Shown piece after piece: positions 1 through 10,756 of a stretch of DNA of 64,000 nucleotides; the first letter of the stretch is position 1, and the number at the start of each line of letters is the position of its first letter. This DNA comes from Phytophthora colocasiae. Its lineage: Eukaryota; Oomycota; Peronosporomycetes; Peronosporales; Peronosporaceae. The notes below the pieces were generated by a model. That model was not told the origin of the DNA and did no database searches. It saw only the letters and a list, made by a program, of their open reading frames with translations. The DNA is taken from positions 310,001-374,000 of the forward strand of contig JAGKQI010000033.1 in NCBI GenBank assembly GCA_018806915.1. The letters run 5' to 3'. Made by a program: the position numbers and the translations under genes.

Positions 1-996
1 TGCCTCAGCTTTCTCCCGAGCTTCACGAGCCTTCAGCTCGGCCTCCGTGCGTTTACGCATAGCTTCCTCTTTCCGCTGTTGCACAACTAGCAGTTCAGCT
101 TCTTGCGCGTCACGTAACTTCATAGCTTCTAACTCAGCCTGTTTGGTCAGACGTTCCTGGTTCTTCTGTTCATACAACGAAGTAGCCTCCCGAGCCTTCT
201 CGCTCATTTGTTTTGCACGCGCTTTGCTGTCAATTACCGTTTGCATGGCTGCACGTTTGCGCTGTTCTGCCTCACTTTTTTCATGTTGCAAGGCCGCAGA
301 GGACTCCTGATGCTTGAGCGATCTCTGTGAGGTCTCCGACTCATAAACTTTCAGAGCACGTTCGCGGTCATTGTACTCAGCCAACGATGCTTTGCACACC
401 GCATCGATGAGCTTTTGGTATGCGTCTTCCTCAGCCTTCTCTCTCGCACGACGCGCTTCCCACATCGTATCCACTGCAGCGTCGACACTGCTTCTGGTTG
501 CACTGGACGTCGCACTGGATAAACTAGCCGTCTCATTGGAATAGTTGACTCCAGGGGCGACAGCTGCGGCCACCGAAGCGTTAGCAGCCATTGCCGCTTC
601 ACTGTAGGTCGACGACTGTGCAGTGCTGTCGAAGCTTGAAGCGCTGACGTTACTGGATGAACGACCTGCACGATTCACAGGTTGCTCGGCCAGATAACTC
701 GCGGGTTGGGACGTGCTGAAGTTGCTGCTGCGCTCCTGCTGCTGCGGCATGTTGCGCCAGGACTGCGGACGCGAGTAGTCAAGAGGTCCCTGGGAGGGAG
801 TTGAAGCCATCGGAGCGGCGTCAACTGGAACGGCGTAGGGAATGTCTAGAGGCCCGAAGAGATTCGGCGGTTGACTGTAGTTCGCGGTGTAGGAGGCGTA
901 GGAGGCGTAGGGGGACGACGTCTGGGCGTTAGGGTGGCAGTAGCCTCTGTTGCTGTTGTCGCCTGTGTAAAAATTGGTGTGCGAAAAACTGCTCAT
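1..996 (-). CDS. Coiled-coil protein, C-terminus cut by window edge
   Basis: The frame reads leftward from an ATG at 994-996 for 332 codons and leaves the window without a stop, so only the N-terminal part is visible. Roughly the first 170 residues are low complexity, rich in Ser, Tyr, Pro, Gln, Asn and Ala, with SYA-type repeats near residue 40. From about residue 173 it changes to a highly charged Ala/Glu/Lys/Arg sequence (for example ARRAREKAEEDA) that looks like one long coiled coil. No catalytic motif or signal peptide is visible and I do not recognise the family. The open frame over its full visible length and the clear change of composition support a real gene. A cytoskeletal or scaffold role is only a guess. 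Confidence 0.75.
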   Translation of the reverse strand, partial: MSSFSHTNFYTGDNSNRGYCHPNAQTSSPYASYASYTANYSQPPNLFGPLDIPYAVPVDAAPMASTPSQGPLDYSRPQSWRNMPQQQERSSNFSTSQPASYLAEQPVNRAGRSSSNVSASSFDSTAQSSTYSEAAMAANASVAAAVAPGVNYSNETASLSSATSSATRSSVDAAVDTMWEARRAREKAEEDAYQKLIDAVCKASLAEYNDRERALKVYESETSQRSLKHQESSAALQHEKSEAEQRKRAAMQTVIDSKARAKQMSEKAREATSLYEQKNQERLTKQAELEAMKLRDAQEAELLVVQQRKEEAMRKRTEAELKAREAREKAEA

Positions 997-1724
997 GGGG
1001 TCGCAGAGATAATGGCGGAATGAGCCAGCTGTCAGTCAGAACATGGCTAGATCTGCGACGTGCGCTAACAAAATGGCGTCCTGTAATCCTATGACTTATA
1101 AAGTCAGCCAATGAAATCACTTCAAGCGTTGGACATCTGTGGCTCATGCCACATAAACCACAATCTGTACATCGAAGGTCGGAACAATCTGCATTGGCTC
1201 AATTTGCACCAGTGGTGGCAGCTGCCTGCAATTGAAGGAAGGTGGGTTGCGCTTCCCCACGAAATTTTCGCGATCGAGTGAGCACTGCTCACTGAGCAGC
1301 TCTGCTCACTTCTGGATTTGCCAAGCCCCCAAGAAGCACCACCCCAAACCAAGTTCGACGACCAAGCTTCCCCGGCCCTTCCGGCGGCGACGCTGCGGTT
1401 AACGGCGGCGTTACGGACCCACGTCTCCAGAGGCGACACGACGTCGCCTCCGGCATGCTCCATCTGGTCAGCATGCTGTCGGCCACTACAACATCGTGCT
1501 TCTGCTGCCAATCCAGACGACGGCAGACGCGTAGTGGATGGAGGTAGCATCAGACGCTACCACCCGAGTCCACCCCGGATGAAGACCAAGTCCTGTCCAA
1601 GAAGAGGAAGACTCGTAGCCGAGACGTGAACGCCGCTGCCAACGAACATGGAGAAGGCTATGCTTGCATAGCTCTCTCCTATCGGCGAGCCTTCGTCGAG
1701 GAGTCCTGTCAGATTACTGATGTT
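997..1724. other. Intergenic, no gene recognised
   Basis: This stretch separates the divergent coiled-coil gene and TRM7. Short open frames exist on both strands (for example a 103-codon frame at 1318-1629) but none shows a known domain or convincing coding bias, and opposite strands are equally open. It probably holds the two promoters. Confidence 0.5.
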
Positions 1725-2042
1725 AAAGGCCCAAGAGTATCTAGGCTAGCTAAAGCGATAGTTGTAGTTGGTAATCTAGGTAGACTCATAAGGCATGGTG
1801 GCAACATGGGCAAAACATTCAACTGCCTTGCGTGCTTACGTATATCTACAGGACATTAAAGGCCCAAGAGTAGTCTAGCTATAGCTATAGTGTAGTTGGT
1901 AATCTACTGTAGGTTGACTCATAAGGCATTGGGGCATTGGTGGAAACATGGGCAAAACATCCAAGGACAAGCGGGTGCGTCACCACTGCTACTGCCTTGG
2001 ATATCTCTTCTCGTGCTTACGTTGTTTTCGTGTATCTAACAG
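1725..2042 (+). repeat. Tandem duplication of the TRM7 leader, first exon and intron
   Basis: Two diverged copies lie head to tail. Copy A (about 1725-1858) and copy B (about 1857-2045) share in the same order: the start taaaggcccaagagta, the stretch gtagttggtaatct, gactcataaggcat, the start-codon context aacatgggcaaaacat, a gtgcttacg stretch and a splice-acceptor end acaggacatt. In copy A the ATG at 1806 opens only a short, degenerate first exon and the frame after its acceptor is lost. In copy B the same parts form the working TRM7 first exon and intron. Copy A is therefore a decayed duplicate and could act as an upstream decoy start. Confidence 0.75.
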
Positions 2043-2915
2043 GACATTTACTACCGTAAAGCCAAGCAACAAGGCTATCGTGCACGCTCGGCATTTAAGT
2101 TGCTTCAGCTGGATGACAAGTTCGATCTACTCCGGGGCGCCACACGGGTCGTAGACTTGTGTGCAGCCCCTGGCGGTTGGAGTCAGGTGATTGCAGAGCG
2201 AGTTCCTAGTGGAAGCACTATTATCGCTGTGGATCTCATGGAAATGGCGCCACTGGATGGTGTGGTGCAGCTTCAGGGTGACATCACGCACAAGGTGACG
2301 GCCGACGAGATCGTAGCGCAATTCCACGGCCAGAAGGCGCAGCTTGTGGTGAGTGATGGAGCCCCCGATGTGCTCGGCTTGCATGATCTCGATGAATATC
2401 TTCAGGCGCAACTTGTACTTGCTGGACTCAACATCAGTCTTCAGATTCTCGAGGACGGCGGCACCTTCGTGGCCAAATTGTTCCGAGGCAAGGAAGTGTC
2501 GTTACTGTATGCCCAACTGCGTCGCTTTTTCAGCAAGGTGACGTGTGCCAAGCCCAAGACAAGTCGAAATTCCAGCTTCGAGTCGTTCGTCGTGTGCCAG
2601 AATTTCCACTTGCCAAAGGATTTCGTGCCAGACATGGAGCGTAACTTGCTGGACTTGCGGTACAACGAAGAACAAGAGGACGAAGACACTTGGTACTTGA
2701 GTGATGTGACAGCAGAACGTGGTGTCTGTGTAGATGTGGTGTTTATGGGCGCTGGTGACGTATTCGGCTACGACGCTGATCAGTCGTACCCTCTAGATGA
2801 GGAAGGAAGCACTGCAACAGAGCATGCAGGCGAATATGTTCATCAAGAACCTTTGCAGAAACCAATTAACCCACCTTACGCCAACGCACTCAGAAAGCAG
2901 CAAGATAAACATTAG
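1948..2915 (+). CDS. TRM7: tRNA 2'-O-ribose methyltransferase, TRM7/FTSJ1 type
   Basis: Two exons: 1948-1974 and 2043-2915, with a 68-nt intron (GTGCGT...AACAG). The product is 299 residues. The family methylates the ribose of positions 32 and 34 in the anticodon loop of selected tRNAs, in the cytoplasm and with a partner protein. The N-terminus (MGKTSKDKR, then DIYYRKAK) matches TRM7/FTSJ1 closely and fixes both the start and the intron. The SAM-binding motif DLCAAPGGWSQ is at residues 47-57. The K-D-K-E catalytic tetrad is visible as K28, D114 (SDGAPD), K154 (FVAKLFRG) and E189 (SFESFVVC). The C-terminal tail (NPPYANAL) resembles the usual NPPY region. It converges on the ADAT2 gene with only 19 nt between the stop codons. 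Confidence 0.93.
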
Positions 2916-2934
2916 ATGCAAGTACATGTATCTA

Positions 2935-3800
<866 letters not shown>

Positions 3801-3886
3801 TGCAATTAATTGAGGGTTATATACTTAACCCTTAAAGGGGTTACGTTTGGGTTACGGTCTACTATTGAGAGCACACATTGACAATT

Positions 3887-4671
3887 ATGAGCCGCTCCTT
3901 GCTGCAACTCCGTCGCAGTCTTCGTGCAGCGCAGCCGACTGCGCTGACGCGTCGCTGGATTAACTATGGCCACGATATGCACAAGGTTAGGCAGCGTTTG
4001 CTGGCTGTTATTGTGCAACGATGTAAAACTAACGTTTGGCTTCGTGGGGAATTATTTCTGCGGCTAGGAAATGCTCAATGGCACAGCCAAAGTGTCCGTG
4101 ACCGAGTACGACGAAGGAGGGTTTGTCATTAACGACGTGGTTCGTTGCAAGTGAATGTATTATCCGGTTTGATATCGTGTAGAGTATCTGATGAATATTG
4201 GTTGCTGCAGAACATGCGTGGCGGGGTGGCACTGTTCTCTGAGATTGCAATGGTATTCAAGCTCAACCCGACTCTCTGCTGCTGAATAAAATTGACGTGG
4301 TTGCTGTTGGCTTGATGTTTTAGCTCTGGAAGCCGAAGCGGATGAAGGAAATCACGCGTGAGCACCTGACTGTCTTCACCGTCGCCAATCCTCCTATCGG
4401 TACGTCTGGTGCCAGATGAATAAAGAAACCCAAAGCTCTAAAGCGTTTCGTTACTGTCGTAGAAATTCTGATCATTGGGTGTGGAGAACGTATCGATCAT
4501 GGCCTTGCACCGGAGCTGAAGGAGATGCTCAAGGTGAATGGTATCGTGGTGGAATACTTGGACACGGTTAACGCCTGCGCTACGTTTAACATCCTGAATG
4601 CCGAGGACCGTAGAGTGGCAGGTGCACTACTTCCGTACAGTCCTGACACGGATTCAGAGCCGACTAGCTAA
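3887..4671 (+). CDS. NDUFAF3: Mitochondrial complex I assembly factor NDUFAF3-like (DUF498)
   Basis: Five exons: 3887-3985, 4068-4139, 4211-4252, 4324-4399 and 4463-4671, predicting 165 residues. The first 25 residues (MSRSLLQLRRSLRA...) are basic and lack acids, as in a mitochondrial presequence. The mature part follows the Mth938/DUF498 fold: GGFVIND, GGVALF, LWKPKRMKEIT, then IEILIIGCGE and the diagnostic VVEYLDTVNACATFNIL, ending in a VAGALLPYSP motif. Intron borders were chosen so that each junction aligns with the human family member without gaps; the second and third donors (GTTCGT, GTATTC) are less canonical and could be off by a few codons. Members act early in NADH dehydrogenase assembly. 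The open frames are too short to stand out without splicing. Confidence 0.85.
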
Positions 4672-4760
4672 GTTTACACGAGGAGGCATAGGCTTCAATT
4701 GAGAGACTTGCATTTCCCTTGGTTAAAGCGGTACCCAAACCAGGACTTGGTATCATGGAA

Positions 4761-5706
4761 TTATCGTCGCATCTGGTTCTGACAAGACGGACACTTATAG
4801 CGTACTCCTCTGTTCTCGTACTTGTCGATGCAGCCGTTGTGGGCAATCGTCTCACAGTTCCTGCCCTGGCATTTGGCTCCCTGCAACAATTCATACTGGC
4901 AAATAGGACACTTCTTGACTTGAAGATCCCGTAAGAATGCGATCAGCTCCAAGAAAGCACGAGGTCCCAAAGTGAAACTGCGTGTCTGTAGTCGCACAGC
5001 ACTAGAGGCGAACCATTTCTCAGCCACCAGCTTGCGGAGTAGCTCCTCCACTTCGTTCAGCGAGGTGGGGCTTTTGCGTAGGTTATACAAATTCGCTTCC
5101 TCTAACGCCCCCTCTTCTCTGAAGAACACACAGACGTTAGTTAGAAAATCATTCAAATAGCTGGAAGAATAGCTCTTACGTTTCCACAATCTCTTCAATG
5201 GCCTTCCGGAGAAATACAATCTCCCACGGCTTGAAATTGCTGCCAAACGCCGTTACCGAGTCATTACTCTGAACACGTAGCAAATCACAGACATGAGCAT
5301 CAGCATTGACACTGTTGCTCTATTAAGGTCCTCACCGTGTTGACTACCGACAAGTACATTTTGCCGTCGTCGTACATGCCTTTACGCACGTCAAGCGCAA
5401 ACGGTCGGATATTCTCGGCCACTTTGTTCACCATTTGGTCTACGTCCGTGGAAGTCAAATCTATGGTAACAACAATTGATCAGCAACAGTTTTCTTGACA
5501 CACACGACGTTGTGACTGCCGACCTTCGCCTGTGAGTTGTCGAGCCAATTTTCGCACGTCCTGGTCGTCCATTGCACCTGCTGCCTATACATATTGCAAT
5601 ATCACAATCTACAGTTAATACAAGAGCAAAATCATTGCAATTCAAATAGTATAGCTACCATAATTCGCTGCAGCAGCATGCGGTCCGAGTCGTTCATTAG
5701 CGCCAT
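4761..5706 (-). CDS. NSE1: SMC5/6 complex subunit NSE1, RING-type
   Basis: Five exons on the minus strand: 5659-5706, 5524-5584, 5336-5460, 5180-5268 and 4761-5118, giving 226 residues. The N-terminal two thirds correspond to the winged-helix domains of NSE1 (DRMLLQRIM, DVRKLARQLTGE, KMYLSVVNT, PWEIVFLRKAIEEIVET, then EKWFASS and a TLGPRAFLEL helix). The C-terminus is the C4HC3 RING-like domain: CPIC, C and C about ten and fifteen residues later, AHNGC and CPSC. NSE1 is the ubiquitin-ligase subunit that binds NSE3 and NSE4 in the SMC5/6 genome-stability complex. Its start is 115 bp from the divergent HslU start. Exon 1 and the splice sites rest on alignment and phase, which close perfectly across all five exons. 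Confidence 0.85.
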
Positions 5707-5821
5707 TTTGCAAGTGGCGCCAATTTTGCAAGAAACCATTAACATCATATTTGATGTGGTGTACATTAAAAAATATGATATTAAAAAGGAAATCGATTTT
5801 CAGCCCTTCAGAAAGTATCTC

Positions 5822-7273
5822 ATGATGCTGCGCCGCTGCGTTGGTCTTCGCCGCTTCAGTTCCATCGCTACTGACCTGCCACTAGCACCTGTCAGTGCTG
5901 TTCCTCGTGGAGATATTGATCGCATTCCGGAGGATGTGGTGCTTGCGCTGGATAAGTTTATTGTGGGACAGCAGGATGCCAAGAAGGCTGTGGCTGTAGC
6001 TCTGCGCTCTCGCTGGCGCCGTCGACAGCTGAAAAACGACGCTCTAAGGGCTGAAATCTCGCCTATGAACATCCTTATGAGTGGACCTACAGGATCCGGA
6101 AAGACGGAAATTGCTCGACGTCTTGCAAAGATTTCTGGATCGCCGTTCCTCAAGGTGGAGGCCACGAAGTTCACTGAGGTGGGCATCTATGGCGCCAACG
6201 CTGACTCCATGGTAAAGGACCTCGTGGACGTGTCAGTGAACATGGAGAGAGCCGAGGCACAGAAGATCCATGCTGCTGCAGCCCGTGAACGCGCCATCGA
6301 CCGACTTGTGGATCTGCTAGATCGCAAGAACCTCAGTGACATCTCTAGGGCGGAACTCCGTGAAGAGATCGCTACCGGCAAGGCGGATAACCGTAAAGTC
6401 CGTGTACAGTTTAAGACACTGTCGAGCAAGACGCGCCCATCGCCAGCAAACCACGACATGATGATGGAGATGCCACCGGAGCTGGAGGGCATGATGAAGC
6501 ACATTGACACACTCATGGCGGCCCGTTTTTCGGGGAATGAGCGCGAGAGTGAAGACAAGGCACCAAGCATGACGGTCAAGGAGGCTCTGCCTCGTCTTGA
6601 AGCTGAGGAAGCGGACGCAATTATTGACGACGACGAAGTGATCAAGAGAGCGCTGGACAATGTACAGCACAACGGTATCATTTTTCTTGATGAAATCGAC
6701 AAGTTGGCCACTGCTGGCGACCAAGCTCGCTCCGGAGGAAACGGTGGAAGTTACAGGAAGGGCGAAGGCGTGCAGAAGGAGCTGTTGGCCTTGACGGAAG
6801 GCTGTGCTGTGAATACTCGCTATGGACTCGTGTATACGGATCACATCCTGTTTATTGCCAGTGGTGCTTTCCACCGCTCAAAGCCTTCAGACCTGATGCC
6901 GGAGCTGCAAGGTCGATTGCCAATCCGTGTGACCCTTTCACCCCTTGGTGCAACTGAATTTGAGAAGATTCTCAAGAACACGGACCACAACTTGCTGGAA
7001 CAGACTAGCGCGTTGATGGAGACGGAAGGCGTGAAACTCACATTCACGGACGACGCCATCAGCGAAATTGCTTCAATTGCTGAGCAGGTGAACGCACAGA
7101 CAGATAACATCGGTGCACGTCGCCTAGCGACGATCGTCAGCAAGATCACGGAGGAGGTGTCGTTCCACGCCCCAAAGATGAACGGCGTGGCGTTCAACAT
7201 CGACAAGAAGTATGTGCAGCAGCGTCTATCCAACGTGCTGGAGCGTACGGATCTCTCAAAGTTCATTCTGTAG
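5822..7273 (+). CDS. hslU: Mitochondrial ATP-dependent protease ATPase subunit HslU
   Basis: Single-exon gene of 483 codons from the ATG at 5822. The open frame extends upstream to 5537, but that part overlaps the divergent NSE1 gene and is not family-like. The first 20 residues (MMLRRCVGLRRFSSIA) look like a mitochondrial presequence. HslU is the AAA+ unfoldase that feeds the HslV peptidase; some protists keep it in mitochondria. Visible motifs: FIVGQQDAKKAVAVALRSRWRR, Walker A GPTGSGKT at 88-95, Walker B FLDEID with D290-E291, sensor region GARRLATI, and the C-terminal DLSKFIL that docks into HslV. The central pore loop, GYVG in bacteria, reads GIYG at 121-124, followed by AN instead of RD. 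HslV is not in the window. Confidence 0.92.
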   Translation: MMLRRCVGLRRFSSIATDLPLAPVSAVPRGDIDRIPEDVVLALDKFIVGQQDAKKAVAVALRSRWRRRQLKNDALRAEISPMNILMSGPTGSGKTEIARRLAKISGSPFLKVEATKFTEVGIYGANADSMVKDLVDVSVNMERAEAQKIHAAAARERAIDRLVDLLDRKNLSDISRAELREEIATGKADNRKVRVQFKTLSSKTRPSPANHDMMMEMPPELEGMMKHIDTLMAARFSGNERESEDKAPSMTVKEALPRLEAEEADAIIDDDEVIKRALDNVQHNGIIFLDEIDKLATAGDQARSGGNGGSYRKGEGVQKELLALTEGCAVNTRYGLVYTDHILFIASGAFHRSKPSDLMPELQGRLPIRVTLSPLGATEFEKILKNTDHNLLEQTSALMETEGVKLTFTDDAISEIASIAEQVNAQTDNIGARRLATIVSKITEEVSFHAPKMNGVAFNIDKKYVQQRLSNVLERTDLSKFIL

Positions 7274-7370
7274 ATGACAGCAATTGTCTTCTTAGTGCAG
7301 ATTACATAGAGGAATTTCGTCAACTGTTGCTGTATTTGCATTGCATTTTATAGCTCTCTTTTTCCAACGT

Positions 7371-7955
7371 CTACGCTTTGACCACCACCTTCCAGGCGTC
7401 CTCAAACTCCATCCCTCCTTTCACTTTCGCTTCCACAGCTTCGGTGACCTCCTTTCCGTAAATGCATTCTAAGATCTCGAGCTGCGGGTCGCCCATAAGC
7501 TGATCGTACTTGGCGTTCATCACTGCAGTGTAGTTCGTGATGCGTTCCAGTCTGGGTAAGTCGTCGATAACAGGCATCAAATACACTTGACACGATACTG
7601 TTTGACCCTTGCGCTCACCATCAACGAGATCCACTTCAATATCGTCGCGAGCATAAAGACCGTCATCCACTTCCTCGAGAACGTCAAGAGCAGCCAGAGT
7701 GTCGTTGTCCACACTGTAAACTTCTCCAATCACTCGGTATCCTTCATCCTTTGGCGCCCGATACAAACACGGATAGAATGCCTGATCATCCAGCACCATG
7801 TGGAACTCCTCCTTCGAAGTGGTCGCCCCACCTACAAACGAAGCTTTGCCAAGCTCAATGGCTGGCTGCAGATACGTCGTATAGTTATACAGACCCGTCT
7901 TAAGCGTCCCATACACGAACACGCGCGTCCAGTTGGTTGCTTCATTCGAGCTCAT
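7371..7955 (-). CDS. Gamma-glutamylcyclotransferase-like (AIG2/GGCT fold) protein 1
   Basis: A 194-residue single-exon protein. I start it at the ATG at 7955 (MSSNEATN); the frame extends to 8069, but that part is not family-like and crosses the divergent CW gene. The fold is shown by VFVYGTLKTG near the N-terminus (substrate loop YGTLKxG), by PCLYRAP, and by GEVYSVD, whose glutamate is the expected catalytic acid. Family enzymes release 5-oxoproline from gamma-glutamyl amines, dipeptides or isopeptides; the exact substrate cannot be read here. The C-terminal extension (about 70 residues, ending GGMEFEDAWKVVVKA) is shared almost motif for motif with the paralogue at 10757-11317, so the two are lineage duplicates. 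Confidence 0.85.
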   Translation of the reverse strand: MSSNEATNWTRVFVYGTLKTGLYNYTTYLQPAIELGKASFVGGATTSKEEFHMVLDDQAFYPCLYRAPKDEGYRVIGEVYSVDNDTLAALDVLEEVDDGLYARDDIEVDLVDGERKGQTVSCQVYLMPVIDDLPRLERITNYTAVMNAKYDQLMGDPQLEILECIYGKEVTEAVEAKVKGGMEFEDAWKVVVKA

Positions 7956-8040
7956 TGCGTCCTCCCAACAGATCACTTTCAAATCTGAGAAATCTGATAA
8001 CAATTGTGTATTTTGTGTACGTATACGTAAATTTTCCACC

Positions 8041-9869
8041 ATGGACCTGCGTGCTGCGCTGAATGCCATGGACGACGACTACCAATACGACGACGGTGCT
8101 CACCCTACAGTCTCTAACCCTCCCTTGTATTACTGACATTCGCTTGCTTTTTTTGCTGTAGAGCCACCGGTTCCTATACAAACGGAGACGGTGGACGTTT
8201 ATCTGCTGAGGCCGGAGGAACCTCGCGAGATCGAGCTCAAGGACTTCACCATTATGAAGCCAAAGAACAACAAAATGCACCGCCTTGTGCGCTTCTATCC
8301 ACGCTGTCAGATCTCCTACAGAGCTACGTTGCCTGCAGAGGAGAAGACAGTGGTGTCTCCGGGTGGCACCGTCACAACCACATTGCTACCGGAGCGTCTG
8401 CCACGCCATAACGGCGGCTTTAGTAACCCCAGTCGCCACGCAGAGATATTTAGGCTTAAAAGGGAATTGCTCAAGGAGTACTTTGACTCTATCCAGGACG
8501 ACGACCGGGAGGCAGCTATGTTCGACGCGCTCATTGGCAGGAGTGCGCACCCAGCAGCTCAACCACCCAGTTGGGCGAACAACCCCAGCTATGAATACAA
8601 TGATAGAGAGGAAGGCAGAACTTTCACTCCTGCACCTCTACGTAAACGCCTACCACTGCCGAAGTACAAGCCTGTGAAAGTTGGCAACGAAGATTTCATC
8701 CCATTGACAGGAGACAAGCCTGGAAGTTTGACGCTCGACGAACGAGTGAAGTACGTATCTTCGCTCTGGCCGGGTCTGGCACCTGTTGATGACGATGACG
8801 ATATCATGGACTACTATGGAATCGAAGTGCAGATTATCTCTGAGGATGAGAGGGAGAAGGATCTTGCTGAGGATGAATCGAAACGAAAGGATAGCGACAC
8901 GTCCGCAACAACCGCACCAATTATGGAGTCGGAATTACCGAGAACAATCGCAGAGACAAAAGAGGAAGAAGATGCTGCCAGCAACTCCGACACAACTGCC
9001 CCGTCGTCTCCTGAAATGACTGTGGAAACCCGAAGCACTGCGCTTTTGAAACTGAAGGAAGCAGCGGCGGATGAAGATGACGACGAGATTAAACCGAATC
9101 CCATTGCGACAAAGCAGGATGACTGGGTGCAGTGTGATAAGTGCCAGAAGTGGCGTCGACTACCGAGTAAGTCGTGCTTGAAGATGGATATGCGATGGAG
9201 TTCTGACCCGTGTATGAACAGACCAAGTAAATGTGTCCGAGCTGCCTGCTTCTTGGTACTGCAAAATGAACAAGTGGGACAAGCGCCACAATGTGAGTTG
9301 TGCACTCAATGATCTAGGTATCGTTGGGGTTCATTCACTTACAAACTTATCTTGCATGGTCGTCACAGAAATGTACGGCACCAGAAGAAAAACTTGTGGT
9401 TCTCATGAAAGGAACGGATTTGGTGGAGTACCGTCAACGCAAGTTCGCGCAGGACTTTATTCAGCGATGCAAGCGTCTGGATAAATTGTCGCATCACTAC
9501 AAGTACACCCACTCTCACGACGACAACGGTGAACGGAAGTTCGTTCAATGCGTGGAATGCCTGAAGTTGCGTCCGCTAATTGGCGGCATGGATCCGAATA
9601 AGGTAGCTGAGCCCTTCGCTTGCTGGATGAACTGGGATGAGCTATTGGCGAGTTGCTCAGCACCTGAAGGCCCACTGCACCCTCGCGTAAAATCAGAGCC
9701 GCGCCAGAATGTGTCAAGTTATTCGTCGGTCGCTGTCGGCGATGACTCTACGAATGGCAAGAAGGGAACCACCGACCTTGGCGGCAATAAACCCGGTAGA
9801 AAGGGGAAACGGAAGGCAACTGCGGAAAAAGGCGCGACGAAGAAGATGAAGCGAAGAGCAGCAGCATGA
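8041..9869 (+). CDS. Nuclear protein with two CW-type zinc fingers
   Basis: Four exons: 8041-8095, 8162-9166, 9222-9292 and 9369-9869, giving 543 residues. The N-terminal half is an unrecognised, well-structured-looking region (VDVYLLRPEEPREIELKDF, FYPRCQISY, HAEIFRLKRELLKEYFDS) followed by an acidic Ser/Thr/Glu-rich linker. A complete CW domain begins at about residue 340: DDWVQCDKCQKWRRLP, then LPASWYCKMN and KCTAPEE across two introns. About 50 residues later a second CW-like unit follows: KFVQCVECLKLRPL, then EPFACWMNW and SCSAPEG, with the four cysteines and some tryptophans kept. The C-terminus is Lys/Arg-rich (KPGRKGKRKAT), a likely nuclear signal. CW domains usually read histone H3 lysine-4 methylation, so a chromatin role is likely; a demethylase or MORC-like domain is absent. 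Confidence 0.85.
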
Positions 9870-10756
9870 AACGTGAGTGTTATGTAGCAATGGAATCAGA
9901 TCAAGTGTATTGAACCTTCATCACGGTGGCTCGAACGTATCGAACTCGACCGCTTTGGTTTTCATAGTTGTCATCACTTTCCAGGTTACTCCTTTCGGGT
10001 AGCAACACTAAGCACTCGTATACTCTCTTGCTCGTGTAAGCTCTTCTCATGCTCAGCAAAATTGCGATACCTTCTGCAATGGTTATCGGCATCAGACACA
10101 CTCCGCGAGCTCAACCAAGCCCAACTCGCCCTTAGGACAAGAAGGCCCAGGAACTTCGTGCAGGGGTCTTAAAAGCGGCCTTAAGATTTACATCACTGCG
10201 AGAAGTAGCAGAGCCAGAGAAGTACAACTCATGCATCAGACAAACCAGAGAGGAAAAGATCACTTGGACACCTGTCGTGCAACAGTGCAGCATAGTCAAG
10301 CAGGTCTTGAGATCCAGCAAACTGCAAGCATCAACGCTCTTCTAGAAGAGAAGAACGCTAAGGATAGGTAACATTGTGCCAATCCTCGAGCGTCCCCCCC
10401 CATTAGCTGCAGGTATAACCTCTCGAACATTTTTTCGTCATCGAGATAGCAACGCCGTCTCTCAAATGTGGCTAAAGCATCTTCACAATGGAGAAGAGCG
10501 GCACTCAAGCCCAGAAGGCGAGCAACAGCAGCAATTCACTGTCCAAGATCCGTCATAAACCCACTCGAACGCTGCTCAGCAGTCTACTCTTCCTTCTAGT
10601 TGTCCTAGGCTAGGACTCCTAGCGTCTGCCATCCAAAATGCCAGTTTTATAGGACATTTTAATTTATAGATCAACATATAATTCCGCCAACCTATAGCCC
10701 TTCGCTTCAAGTTGTACATGTACGAGCACTTCGAATCAGCTACCCCCAAGATCCCT
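9870..10756. other. Intergenic, no gene recognised
   Basis: Between the CW gene and the second GGCT-like gene only short open frames occur on both strands (60-70 codons), with no recognisable domain. The stretch 10132-10510 is GC-rich and partly open on the minus strand but could not be matched to any family. The ATTTATAG / CATATAATT stretch near 10661-10684 is a possible core promoter for the following gene. Confidence 0.4.

Noticed and set aside
1122..1629. Overlapping open frames on both strands upstream of TRM7
   Set aside because: No family similarity, no consistent coding bias and mutually overlapping; treated as intergenic.
5537..5821. N-terminal extension of the HslU frame
   Set aside because: It overlaps exons and introns of the divergent NSE1 gene, and the ATG at 5822 gives a normal presequence.
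7953..8069. Upstream extension of the first GGCT-like frame
   Set aside because: The extra 38 residues are not family-like and overlap the divergent CW gene; the ATG at 7955 is preferred.
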